Shown here in pieces: positions 1 to 8,284 of a stretch of 64,000 bases of DNA; position 1 is the stretch's first letter; every line of letters begins with the position of its first letter. A program made the position numbers and the translations under genes. Origin of the DNA: Bradyrhizobium agreste (lineage in GTDB: Bacteria; Pseudomonadota; Alphaproteobacteria; Rhizobiales; Xanthobacteraceae); NCBI RefSeq assembly GCF_016031625.1, contig NZ_JACCHP010000023.1:1-64000 (forward strand). Reading direction: 5' to 3'. Below the pieces are notes generated by a model, which searched no databases, was not told where the DNA came from, and saw nothing but the letters and a program-made list of their open reading frames with translations.

Positions 1-863
1 CAAATATCCCACCCGCCCCCGCCGATGCCGCCGCGCGCCGCGCTGCCAAGCCGGCCATCGTCTACCCGGCCGGGACGATGCCCGGGCCGGATATGGCCAC
101 GCTCGAAGCAGCCCGCCGTGCGGCGGTCAAGACGCACGAGCTCATCGTGCCGCCACGCGATGCCCGCGCCTTTCGCGTGGCGCGCGGCCAGTTCTTCCGC
201 ATCGTCAGCATCGAAGGCCCTCAGGTCGGCGACCTCAATCTCTGGAACGCGGACGATCTCTCCGAGCGCTTCTTCAGCGGCAAGACGCGGGCGCTCCATG
301 GCACGCATGTCGGCATCGGTGACCGGCTCTGGAGCAATATGCCCTATCTTCGGCCGATGGCGACCATCAGTCACGATACGCTTGGCTGGTACGGCTTCGA
401 CGCGGATGGCGCCGGCATTCACGACGTGATCGGCACGCGCTGCGACCCTTATACAAATCTCCTGTTGAACGGCACGGTTTACGATTTTTGCTGTCACTCC
501 AACCTGTCGCGTGCGCTGGCGACGGAACTGAAGATGGAGCCGCATGCAGTGGAGCATCATGTTCACGACGTGCTCAACGTCTTCATGTGCACCGGCTTCA
601 CCAAGGACACGCACCAGTATTTCATGAAGGCAAGTCCGGTCCGGCCCGGCGACTTCATCGAGCTCTTCGCGGAGATCGACCTGCTCGGCGCGTTGTCGGC
701 CTGTCCCGGTGGGGACTGCAGCGCAACCCATTCCAGCGATGCCGCGGCATGCCATCCGCTCAAGATCGAAATCTTCGAGCCGGATCGAACGACCCTGAAG
801 GGCTGGACCTGGCCCACGCCGAGCGCTTATCACCGTCGCCACGGTGCGCATGCGGGAAGCTGA
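1..863 (+). CDS. DUF1989 (urea carboxylase-associated) family protein, 5' partial
   Basis: The reading frame is open from the window edge (codons in phase with base 3) to the stop at 861-863, so the true start probably lies upstream; an internal ATG at 78 would give 261 residues. The protein belongs to the DUF1989 family, whose members are often encoded beside urea carboxylase/amidolyase genes; their biochemical role is not established. Family hallmarks are the VPPRDARAFRV, GDLNLWNA, HVHDVLNVFMCTGF and CPGGDC...HSSDAAACHPL segments, whose conserved Cys and His could bind metal. No urea carboxylase is in view, but its usual position would be upstream of the window. The family call is secure; the function is not. 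Confidence 0.85.
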   Translation, partial: NIPPAPADAAARRAAKPAIVYPAGTMPGPDMATLEAARRAAVKTHELIVPPRDARAFRVARGQFFRIVSIEGPQVGDLNLWNADDLSERFFSGKTRALHGTHVGIGDRLWSNMPYLRPMATISHDTLGWYGFDADGAGIHDVIGTRCDPYTNLLLNGTVYDFCCHSNLSRALATELKMEPHAVEHHVHDVLNVFMCTGFTKDTHQYFMKASPVRPGDFIELFAEIDLLGALSACPGGDCSATHSSDAAACHPLKIEIFEPDRTTLKGWTWPTPSAYHRRHGAHAGS

Positions 864-988
864 ATCTCAGTCCTCGACCGGCAATCCATCGCCGTGCGCA
901 TACCAGTCCGCACGTGATGCCCACTGCAGGTGCCGGTCGCGTGCCGGCAATTCTCAAGAGGGCGCGGCCGATTCCGAGCCCGACCGCC

Positions 989-1366
989 TCACGCGAACTG
1001 CGCGATGCCGTGACCGACGGACCAGTTCTCCTTGGGGGCATCGAGCACGTTCACGAACACGTCCTCGGGGCGGATGCCGGGGCTTTCGCCGAGCAGATCG
1101 GCGATCCGCCGATAGAGTGCCTTCTTCTGCTCGGCCGTGCGCGAGGCGAACACGGTGATCTGGATCAGCACGGCGTCTTCGCTGCGCGCGACGCCGTAGG
1201 CATTGCCGCAGCGGAAGTTGGCCGGCTCATGCTCGGTGATGGCCATGAACGCGTCGCCTTCGGGCACGTTCAGGGCCTCGCGCATGGCGCGGTAAAGTCC
1301 GTCGAGTATCGCCTGCCGGTAGCCTTGCGACTTGCCGGCGCGCATCGAAATGTGGAGGAGAGGCAT
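989..1366 (-). CDS. 4-oxalocrotonate tautomerase-family protein
   Basis: A 125-residue protein beginning MPLLHISMRAGKSQ. The start at 1366 places Pro directly after the initiator Met, which is the catalytic base of the tautomerase superfamily once Met is removed; an upstream extension to 1459 would destroy this and is rejected. The rest (QAILDGLYRAMREALNVPEGD, VLIQITVFASRTAEQKKALYRRIADLL, VFVNVLDAPKENWSVGHG) matches the long, single-chain members of about 125 residues with MIF/4-OT folds. It lies divergent to a TetR regulator with two palindromes between them, so it is the likely regulatory target. Substrate unknown. Confidence 0.88.
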   Translation of the reverse strand: MPLLHISMRAGKSQGYRQAILDGLYRAMREALNVPEGDAFMAITEHEPANFRCGNAYGVARSEDAVLIQITVFASRTAEQKKALYRRIADLLGESPGIRPEDVFVNVLDAPKENWSVGHGIAQFA

Positions 1367-1459
1367 CGCGCGGCCTTTGCATGCGGCCCGACCGGCACGG
1401 TGATTTGAACGCCGCCGGTCCCGGCCAATTGAGGAAAACGGACTATCAATCTCAATCAA

Positions 1460-1480
1460 TTTTTGACACGATGTCTAGAA
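1460..1480. promoter_or_regulatory. Candidate TetR operator 1
   Basis: An imperfect 21-bp palindrome, TTTTTGACACGATGTCTAGAA, with the core GACA-cga-TGTC centred on 1470. It lies between the divergent tautomerase and TetR starts and resembles a second copy 27 bp downstream. It overlaps a TTGACA (1463-1468), so repressor binding could block a promoter. Operator function is inferred. Confidence 0.5.
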
Positions 1481-1486
1481 AGCGCA

Positions 1487-1507
1487 TTTTTGACGGCGTG
1501 TCAAATA
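1487..1507. promoter_or_regulatory. Candidate TetR operator 2
   Basis: TTTTTGACGGCGTGTCAAATA, with TTTGAC-N5-GTCAAA paired around 1497. It shares TTTTTGAC...TGTC with operator 1 in the same register. It ends 7 bp before the GGAG (1514-1517) ribosome site of the TetR gene, which suggests autoregulation. Confidence 0.5.
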
Positions 1508-1523
1508 TTTTCCGGAGCCAAGC

Positions 1524-2123
1524 TTGAGACCGCGCGAGTTCGATCATGACGAGGTCCTGCGCGTCGCGTTCGACCAGTTCTGGCGCAAGGGCGTGCGCGG
1601 CACCTCGCTGTCCGACATCGCGCGCGATGCGGCGGTCCAGCGCGGGAGTCTCTACAACGCCTTCGGCAGCAAGGAGGCACTATTCCTGGAGGCCTATGAA
1701 CGCTACGCGGGCGATTATCTCGCAGCACTGCATAAGGCGCTCGCAGTGGGATCCTTGCGCAAGCGCCTCACCTCGTTCTTCGATTTGACCATCACCAATT
1801 TTCGCTCGGGCACGCCGCCGCGCGGCTGTCCGACGACGCGCGGGCTGATGGAGCTCGGCGCCGCCGAAGGCGAGGGGCTCGACGACAACGCGCGCCAGGC
1901 TTTTGCGCGCCTGATTTCACGCATCACCGCAATGCTTCAGGACACGTTGGTGGCCGCCGCGGCGCGGGGCGAGTTCGACGGCAATCCTGCGGCTGCGGCG
2001 CTGCACATCGTTACCGTGACGCGCGGTCTCGCCGTGCTCGAGCGTGCCTTTGGCGACGAGCCCCAATTGCGCAAGATCGCCGGGCACACGATCGATCTCG
2101 TGCTCGGCAGGACGGGCGGATAG
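1524..2123 (+). CDS. TetR/AcrR-family transcriptional regulator
   Basis: 199 residues starting at a TTG codon preceded by GGAG six bases upstream; no in-frame ATG gives the helix-turn-helix intact. Residues about 5-55 (FDHDEVLRVAFDQFWRKGVRGTSLSDIARDAAVQRGSLYNAFGSKEALFLEAYERY) form a typical TetR DNA-binding domain; the rest is the helical ligand-binding domain, with a GCPTTRGLMELG segment common to this subfamily. It is divergent from the tautomerase gene and probably represses both genes through the palindromes at 1460-1507. The ligand is unknown; a substrate of the tautomerase or a related unsaturated carbonyl compound would be a natural guess. Confidence 0.9.
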   Translation: MRPREFDHDEVLRVAFDQFWRKGVRGTSLSDIARDAAVQRGSLYNAFGSKEALFLEAYERYAGDYLAALHKALAVGSLRKRLTSFFDLTITNFRSGTPPRGCPTTRGLMELGAAEGEGLDDNARQAFARLISRITAMLQDTLVAAAARGEFDGNPAAAALHIVTVTRGLAVLERAFGDEPQLRKIAGHTIDLVLGRTGG

Positions 2124-2170
2124 GTGTCAGCACAGCGCGAGCGCGTTGACCGCGATCGTGAACGATCTCG

Positions 2171-2671
2171 TCAATGCAGTGTCGCGCTGCCCACAAACCA
2201 GCTCTTCATCGCCCTCATCCGGTCATGCTGGAAAGACTGCGCGTGCCGGTCGGGCAGGATGAGGCCGGCCATGCGGAAGATCGTTGCGAGCCCCTGGACC
2301 GGCGCGAGCGCCCAATCGGCGCCGACCGCCGGCAGCCAGCGCTCGAATTGCTCGCGCGCGACATCGACGCGATCCTGCTGGGCCGCGGCAATCGCGCGCA
2401 AGATTCCGTGCTCGCTGTCGGACATGCGCGGACAGGTGGGGCAGTGCACCTCGATCGCGGTATGTGCGGTGCAGGCAAAGATCTCGATGATGGCTTCCAG
2501 CGACAGCACGGCATCGCCGACGCGGAAATGGTCGTACACCTGCTGGATATCGGCCGCCGTCGGAACGGCGCTTCCGCTGCGTGCCTTCGCCCGAAATCCC
2601 CAGACGAAGAGCCGCTCCGCCGCGCTCAGCGCAGGAAGGTCGAGGGGCCTGGTGTCAGTCGGTCGATGCAT
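2171..2671 (-). CDS. Hypothetical protein with a Cys/His cluster
   Basis: 166 residues if started at the ATG at 2671 (MHRPTDTRPLDL); an alternative start at 2758 adds 29 low-complexity residues. I do not recognise the family. Visible features: an N-terminal helix LSAAERLFVWGFRA, a compact Cys/His cluster (Cys67, His70, His76, Cys77, Cys80) that could bind a metal, and a segment ARRQFERW-like at about 106-112. There is no signal peptide or membrane helix. Its coding region is convergent with the TetR gene. The frame's codon bias looks genuine for this genome, but that is a visual judgement. Confidence 0.6.
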   Translation of the reverse strand: MHRPTDTRPLDLPALSAAERLFVWGFRAKARSGSAVPTAADIQQVYDHFRVGDAVLSLEAIIEIFACTAHTAIEVHCPTCPRMSDSEHGILRAIAAAQQDRVDVAREQFERWLPAVGADWALAPVQGLATIFRMAGLILPDRHAQSFQHDRMRAMKSWFVGSATLH

Positions 2672-2964
2672 CGTGCCTCTGGCCTCCGGCTGCGCTCGCG
2701 CCAGCGCTGGCGCGGTTGATCTGTGCCGATCGTTCAGCCAGAGGGCTCTCCAAGTCAACGCGCGCAGAGCCGATGTCGAGGTGTTCTAGATTGGAAGAAT
2801 TCGTATCTCGGAAGCAGCCGGTCGCTCGCCCTCGCAGCCATGGAGCAGCAGGGCTGCGCCCGCTCCCGCACAATTGCGGGGATGCCGGAACCCGAATGCT
2901 TAAAGATTTGCTAAGGGACTCGGGATAAACTGGCATATCAGCCATCCAATTCTTGTGAGCACCG

Positions 2965-4647
2965 ATGATTTTCTCGCGCATCAGTTTCAAGCTGGTCCTG
3001 ATTGTCGGCATCAGCCTCCTCGGTATGATCGCGCTGGTGCCGATCGCGCTCTCGACCCTGCGCGCGCAGATGGTCGCCGACCGTCAGGCCAAGACGCAGC
3101 AGATGGTCGATGTCGGCTACGGCATCCTGGCGCATTACCAGAAGCTCGAGAGCGAAGGAAAACTCTCGCGCGAGCAGGCGCAGGCCGCCGCGATGGCCGA
3201 GATCAAGATCCTGCGCTACGACAAGGTCGAGTATTTCTGGATCAACGACATGACCCCCAAGATGGTCATGCATCCGATCAAGCCCGAGCTTGACGGCAAG
3301 GATCTCTCCGGGATGAATGATCCCGCCGGCAATGCACTGTTCATGGGCTTCGTTGACGTCGTCAACAAGCACGGTGCGGGCTTCTACGGCTATCTCTGGC
3401 CGAAGCCCGGCTTCGACCAGCCGGTCGGGAAAATCTCCTATGTGAAGGGCTTTGCGCCCTGGGGCTGGATCATCGGCACCGGCATCTATCTCGACGACGT
3501 CGACGCCGCCTTCCGCCAGAACGCGACGACATTCGCCTATATTTGTCTCGCTGTGCTGGTCGTGGTGCTCGGCGCTTCGTTCCTGATCGGCCGCAGCGTC
3601 ACCCGGCCGCTGGCCCGGATCACCGCGCTGACCGAGCGCCTTGCCGCCGGCGACAGCGCCTTCGACGTGCCCTACACCGACCGCCGCGACGAGGTCGGCG
3701 GTCTCGCCAAGGCGCTCGCCGTGTTCAAGGACAATGCAGCGGCGGTGAGCCGGATGCATGCCGAGCAGCAGGAGCTGAAGCAGAAGGCCGACGACGAGAA
3801 GCGCAAGACCATGGCCGATCTCGCCGGCAAGTTCGAGGCGAGCGTCCAGGCCGTCGTCCGCGACGTCTTCGACGAGGCCCGCGCGATGCAGCAGGCCGCG
3901 CAGGGCATGTCGGAAACCGCGAACAAGGCGAGCGACCGTGCGAGCTTCGTCGCCACCGCCTGCCAGCAGGCCTCGGGCAACGTGCAGACGGTGGCCTCCG
4001 CCGCCGGCCAGTTGTCCGCCTCGATCGCCGAGATCAGCCAGCGCGTGGCGCAGGCCGCGACAGTGGCCGACAAGGCCGCCGCCGACGGCCAGCGCACCAA
4101 CGACACCGTACAGGGCCTTGCCGCCGCCGCGCACAAGATCGGCGAGGTCATCGACCTCATCAACCAGATCGCCTCGCAGACCAATCTGCTCGCGCTCAAC
4201 GCCACCATCGAGGCGGCGCGCGCGGGCGAAGCCGGCAAGGGTTTTGCGGTGGTCGCGAGCGAAGTGAAGTCGCTGGCGAGCCAGACCGCGAAGGCGACCG
4301 ACGAGATCGGCGCGCAGATCACCGCGATCCAGGCCGAGACCAATCAGGTCGTCGGCAACATCGAGAGCATCCGCGCCACCATCATGGAAGTCAACGAGAT
4401 CTCCTCGTCGATCGCCGCCGCGGTCGAGGAGCAGGGCGCCGCGACGAAGGCGATCGCGCACAGCGTGCAGGAGGCGGCCTCCGGCACCGACCAGGTCTCG
4501 CACAACATCTCCGGCGTCACCGATGCGACCGCCGAGACCGGACAGGCCGCTGGCCTCGTGCTGCAATCGAGCGGTCGGCTGACCCAGAAGCTGCAATCGC
4601 TGCAGGACGAGGTCAGCGCCTTCGTTGCGGGTGTGCGGGCGGCGTAG
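2965..4647 (+). CDS. Methyl-accepting chemotaxis protein with periplasmic Cache domain
   Basis: 560 residues. TM1 at about 9-31 and TM2 at about 189-211 enclose a single-Cache-type sensor (YFWINDMTPKMVMHPIKPEL, YLWPKPG, WGWIIGTGIY). A HAMP domain (about 212-265) and a long coiled-coil signalling domain follow. The kinase-control hairpin IGEVIDLINQIASQTNLLALNATIEAARAGEAGKGFAVVASEVKSLA is intact near residues 392-440. There is no C-terminal CheR/CheB tether pentapeptide (the protein ends VRAA), so adaptation probably relies on other receptors. The ligand is unknown; Cache domains of this form often bind small carboxylates. No che or flagellar genes are adjacent. Confidence 0.95.
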   Translation: MIFSRISFKLVLIVGISLLGMIALVPIALSTLRAQMVADRQAKTQQMVDVGYGILAHYQKLESEGKLSREQAQAAAMAEIKILRYDKVEYFWINDMTPKMVMHPIKPELDGKDLSGMNDPAGNALFMGFVDVVNKHGAGFYGYLWPKPGFDQPVGKISYVKGFAPWGWIIGTGIYLDDVDAAFRQNATTFAYICLAVLVVVLGASFLIGRSVTRPLARITALTERLAAGDSAFDVPYTDRRDEVGGLAKALAVFKDNAAAVSRMHAEQQELKQKADDEKRKTMADLAGKFEASVQAVVRDVFDEARAMQQAAQGMSETANKASDRASFVATACQQASGNVQTVASAAGQLSASIAEISQRVAQAATVADKAAADGQRTNDTVQGLAAAAHKIGEVIDLINQIASQTNLLALNATIEAARAGEAGKGFAVVASEVKSLASQTAKATDEIGAQITAIQAETNQVVGNIESIRATIMEVNEISSSIAAAVEEQGAATKAIAHSVQEAASGTDQVSHNISGVTDATAETGQAAGLVLQSSGRLTQKLQSLQDEVSAFVAGVRAA

Positions 4648-4842
4648 CGGCGCGGATGCGGTCTGCCGCGGCGCGGACAATTCGCCGCGTCACCCTCGCG
4701 TGCGGCCCGCTCGAAATTCCGGCTTGCGGGAGCGCTCTTCGCGAGCGGTGTTCTCGCTCTTGACGATCGCGGTTAAAGTGCCGAAGCAGGTTCATCGAAC
4801 CTGCCGACCCGCGCCTCGCTGCGTGGGCATGGAGACTGCCGC

Positions 4843-7800
4843 ATGCCGTTCAAGAAGCTCCTGATCGCCAATCGCGGCGAGATCGCGATCCGCATCGCCC
4901 GCGCGGCGGCCGATGCCGGCATCGCGACGGTCGCGATCCATCCTGCGGACGATGCGCTGTCGCTGCATGTGCGTGTTGCGGACGAAGCGATCGAGATCCC
5001 CGGCCGCGGCGCGCGGGCCTATCTCGACGTCGAGGCCGTGGTGAAGGCGGCCAAGAGCGCCGCGTGCGATGCCGTGCATCCCGGCTATGGCTTTCTCAGC
5101 GAGAACGCGACCTTCGCGAAGGCCTGCGCCGCCGCTGGAATGACCTTCGTCGGGCCGCAACCGGCCGCGCTCGAACTGTTCGGCGACAAGGTTGCCGCAC
5201 GTCAGCTAGCGAAGCGCTGCGGCGTGCCGATCATTGCCGGCACCAGCGGGCCGTCCTCGCTGGAGGAGATCACCGCATTCTTTGCCTCGCTCGGCAGCAA
5301 TGCTGCGATCGTGATCAAGGCGATGGCTGGCGGCGGCGGCCGCGGCATGCGCGTGGTGGAGAACGCGTCCGATCTTTCGGAAGCCTATGCGCGCTGCCAG
5401 TCCGAGGCCAAGGCGGCGTTTGGCTTCGACGGCGTTTATGCCGAGCGGCTGATTCGGCAGGCACGCCACATCGAGGTCCAGATCATCGGCGACCGCCATG
5501 GCGCGATCTCCCATCTTTGGGAACGCGAATGCACCATCCAGCGCCGGCACCAGAAGCTGATCGAGGTGGCGCCGAGCCCGTCCTTGAGCGATGCCCTGCG
5601 CGGCCGCATCATCGAGGCGGCAAGGCAGCTGGCGGGTGCAGCGTCTTACGACAATCTCGGCACGTTCGAGTTTCTGGTCGACGGCACTGCCGAGGACAGC
5701 TTCGCTTTCATCGAGGCCAACCCGCGGCTCCAGGTCGAGCACACCGTGACCGAAGAGGTGCTCGGCGTCGACCTCGTCCGCGCCCAGCTCGCAGTCGCGG
5801 CCGGCAGCACGCTGGCCTCGCTGGGTTTTGCGCAAGCGTCGATCCCGAAGCCGCGCGGCTATGCCATGCAGCTTCGCGTCAACATGGAGACGCTGGATGA
5901 GACCGGCGCGACGCATCCGACTGGCGGCGTGCTCGCGGTGTTCGAGCCGCCGTCGGGCCCCGGCGTTCGCGTCGATAGCTTTGGCTATGCCGGCTACAAG
6001 ACCAGCGCCGCTTTCGATTCGCTGCTGGCCAAGGTGATCGTGCACTCGCCGAGCGAGGCCTGGCACGACGTGGTCGCGAAAGCCTCGCGCAGCTTGCGCG
6101 AGTTCCGGATCGACGGCGTGGTCACCAACATCGCGTTTCTTCAGGCGGTGCTCGCGCATCCCGATTTCAGGACCAACCGCATCGCGACCGATTTCATCGA
6201 CCGCAACATTGCCAAGCTCGTGGAAGCATCGGATGGCGCGGCCAGGCCGCTTTATTTCGCGGCAGCCGAGCGCAGCGGTGGCCACAGCGCGGAGGCGCAC
6301 GTCGCGCAAGTCGTGCCCGAAGGCACGGTGATGGTCGCGGCGCCCTTGCAAGGGACCATCGTCACCATCCAGGTGAGGGAAGGCGAGATCGTCCGCCCCG
6401 GCCAGCAACTCGCCGTGATCGAGTCCATGAAGATGGAGCATCTCGTCATGGCCGAGCAGGGCGGGCGGGTGACAAAACTCGTTGCCGGTGACGGCGTCAC
6501 GCTGCTGCATGGCGAGCCGATCCTCTATCTCGAGCCGCTCGACGTCGCGGCCGACAGCACGACGGCGGAAGCCGATGTCGATCTCGATCATATCCGCCCC
6601 GACCTTGCCGAGCTGATCGCGCGTCAGGCCAATACGCTCGACGAGAACCGCCCCGCTGCGGTCGAGCGCCGCCGCAACACCAACCAGCGCACCGCGCGCG
6701 AGAACGTCGCCCAGCTGGTCGATGACGGCTCGTTCATGGAGTACGGCAGCCTCGCGATCGCGGCGCAGCGCCGCCGGCGCAGGCTCGACGATCTCATCAA
6801 GAACACGCCGGCCGATGGCCTCGTCATGGGCGTCGCCACGGTGAATGCAGAGAGGTTCGGGCCTGAAGACGCGCGCTGCATCGTCGTCGCCTATGACTAC
6901 ACCGTGCTGGCGGGCACGCAGGGCCACATGAACCACAAGAAGATCGACCGCATGCTGACGCTCGCGGAAGACTGGCGCGTGCCGCTGGTGTTCTATGCCG
7001 AAGGCGGTGGCGGCCGGCCCGGCGACACCGATCGGCTCGGCATGACCGGCCTCGACGGCCCGTCCTTCGTGCAGTTCGCACGGCTCTCGGGTCTCGTCCC
7101 TGTCGTCGGGATCGTCTCCGGCTATTGCTTCGCCGGCAATGCCGCGATGCTCGGCTGCTGCGACGTCATCATTGCTACCAAGAACGCTTCGATCGGCATG
7201 GGCGGCCCCGCGATGATCGAGGGCGGCGGCCTCGGTGTCTATCATCCGGCCGAGGTCGGCCCTGTCTCGTTCCAGTCGCCGAACGGCGTCATCGACATCC
7301 TGGTCGAGGACGAAGAAGAGGCGACATCTGTCGCGCAGAAATACCTGTCCTATTTCCAGGGCGCGGTGACGGACTGGGAGGCCGCCGACCAGCGCCTGCT
7401 CCGCCGCGCCATCCCCGAGAACCGCCTGCGCGTCTACGACATCCGCAGCGTGATCGACCTCGTCGCCGACAAGGATTCCGTGCTGGAGCTGCGCCGCGAC
7501 TACGGTATCGGCATGATCACGGCGCTGATCCGCATAGAAGGCAAACCATTCGGCCTGATCGCCAACAATCCGCGCCATCTCGGCGGCGCCATCGATGCCG
7601 ATGCCGGCGACAAGGCTGCGCGTTTCCTCCAGCTCTGCGACGCCTTCGATCTGCCTGTTGTCTCGCTGTGCGACACGCCCGGCTTCATGGTCGGCCCTGA
7701 AGCGGAGAAGACCGCGATCGTGCGCCACGTCTCGCGCATGTTCGTGACCGGCGCCAGCCTCACCGTGCCGCTGTTCGGCATCGTGCTGCGCAAGGGCTAC

Positions 7801-8148
7801 GGTCTCGGCGCGCAATCGATGATCGGTGGCGGCTTCCATGCCTCCTTCTTTACCGCGGCCTGGCCGACCGGCGAGTTCGGCGGAATGGGCCTGGAGGGCT
7901 ACGTCCGCCTTGGCTTCCGCAAGGAGATGGAGGCGATCGCCGATCCCGAGGAGCGCGAGACCTATTACCGCAACAAGGTCGCCGAGCTCTATGCCAACGG
8001 CAAAGCGGTCTCGATCGCATCCGTGTTCGAGATCGACAATGTCATCGATCCTGCCGAGACGCGGCGCTGGATCATGGCGGGCCTGCGCACGGTGCCGAAG
8101 CCCGGGCCGAGGACGGCGAAGAAGCGGCCGTGCATCGACACGTGGTGA
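4843..8148 (+). CDS. Single-chain biotin-dependent acyl-CoA carboxylase (BC-BCCP-CT fusion, LCC-like)
   Basis: 1101 residues joining all activities of a biotin-dependent acyl-CoA carboxylase. Biotin carboxylase is at about 1-450 (KKLLIANRGEIAIRIARAA; ATP-grasp loop MAGGGGRGM near 162; EANPRLQVEHTVTEE). The biotin carrier domain is at about 490-570, with ESMKMEH placing the biotinylated lysine at 530. The carboxyltransferase is at about 575-1090, with the crotonase-like halves NHKKIDRMLTLAEDW...PGDTDR and NNPRHLGGAIDADAGDKAARF...CDTPGFMVG. The architecture and size match the single-chain long-chain acyl-CoA carboxylases known from Mycobacterium avium and R. palustris. GGAG at 4831-4834 supports the ATG at 4843. 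The substrate acyl chain is not predictable from sequence alone. Confidence 0.93.
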   Translation: MPFKKLLIANRGEIAIRIARAAADAGIATVAIHPADDALSLHVRVADEAIEIPGRGARAYLDVEAVVKAAKSAACDAVHPGYGFLSENATFAKACAAAGMTFVGPQPAALELFGDKVAARQLAKRCGVPIIAGTSGPSSLEEITAFFASLGSNAAIVIKAMAGGGGRGMRVVENASDLSEAYARCQSEAKAAFGFDGVYAERLIRQARHIEVQIIGDRHGAISHLWERECTIQRRHQKLIEVAPSPSLSDALRGRIIEAARQLAGAASYDNLGTFEFLVDGTAEDSFAFIEANPRLQVEHTVTEEVLGVDLVRAQLAVAAGSTLASLGFAQASIPKPRGYAMQLRVNMETLDETGATHPTGGVLAVFEPPSGPGVRVDSFGYAGYKTSAAFDSLLAKVIVHSPSEAWHDVVAKASRSLREFRIDGVVTNIAFLQAVLAHPDFRTNRIATDFIDRNIAKLVEASDGAARPLYFAAAERSGGHSAEAHVAQVVPEGTVMVAAPLQGTIVTIQVREGEIVRPGQQLAVIESMKMEHLVMAEQGGRVTKLVAGDGVTLLHGEPILYLEPLDVAADSTTAEADVDLDHIRPDLAELIARQANTLDENRPAAVERRRNTNQRTARENVAQLVDDGSFMEYGSLAIAAQRRRRRLDDLIKNTPADGLVMGVATVNAERFGPEDARCIVVAYDYTVLAGTQGHMNHKKIDRMLTLAEDWRVPLVFYAEGGGGRPGDTDRLGMTGLDGPSFVQFARLSGLVPVVGIVSGYCFAGNAAMLGCCDVIIATKNASIGMGGPAMIEGGGLGVYHPAEVGPVSFQSPNGVIDILVEDEEEATSVAQKYLSYFQGAVTDWEAADQRLLRRAIPENRLRVYDIRSVIDLVADKDSVLELRRDYGIGMITALIRIEGKPFGLIANNPRHLGGAIDADAGDKAARFLQLCDAFDLPVVSLCDTPGFMVGPEAEKTAIVRHVSRMFVTGASLTVPLFGIVLRKGYGLGAQSMIGGGFHASFFTAAWPTGEFGGMGLEGYVRLGFRKEMEAIADPEERETYYRNKVAELYANGKAVSIASVFEIDNVIDPAETRRWIMAGLRTVPKPGPRTAKKRPCIDTW

Positions 8149-8229
8149 GGTTTCGTGCCCCAGTGCCCGCGAGAAAACGCTGGTTTGCGGCCGCAATAGC
8201 CGGTATCCCGGAGCAGATCTGCGCATCGC

Positions 8230-8268
8230 CGTCTCATCGTCGCTGGACGGCGTCTTGCCGATGAGACG
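8230..8268 (+). promoter_or_regulatory. Perfect 10-bp inverted repeat upstream of dgoK
   Basis: CGTCTCATCG (8230-8239) and CGATGAGACG (8259-8268) pair perfectly across a 19-nt loop. The right arm touches the GAAGGA ribosome site (8268-8273) of dgoK. It could be a repressor operator for the galactonate genes or an mRNA hairpin affecting translation. There is no T-run, so it is not a terminator. Confidence 0.5.
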
Positions 8269-8284
8269 AAGGATACGCGTTTCG

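Noticed and set aside
1..863. The DUF1989 protein considered as part of the URC pathway because that pathway releases urea.
   Set aside because: The two loci are about 51 kb apart with unrelated genes between; no urea carboxylase is visible in the window.
2938..4680. A 580-codon antisense frame over the chemoreceptor gene, and a similar 822-codon one over tex (16847-19315).
   Set aside because: Both are shadows of well-supported genes; composition is unlike the neighbouring proteins and no ribosome site is evident.
5206..8226. A 1006-codon open frame on the minus strand opposite the acyl-CoA carboxylase.
   Set aside because: It mirrors a fully motif-supported gene on the plus strand, has low-complexity Arg/His/Asp/Leu composition and no domain. 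Long antisense frames are expected in high-GC DNA.
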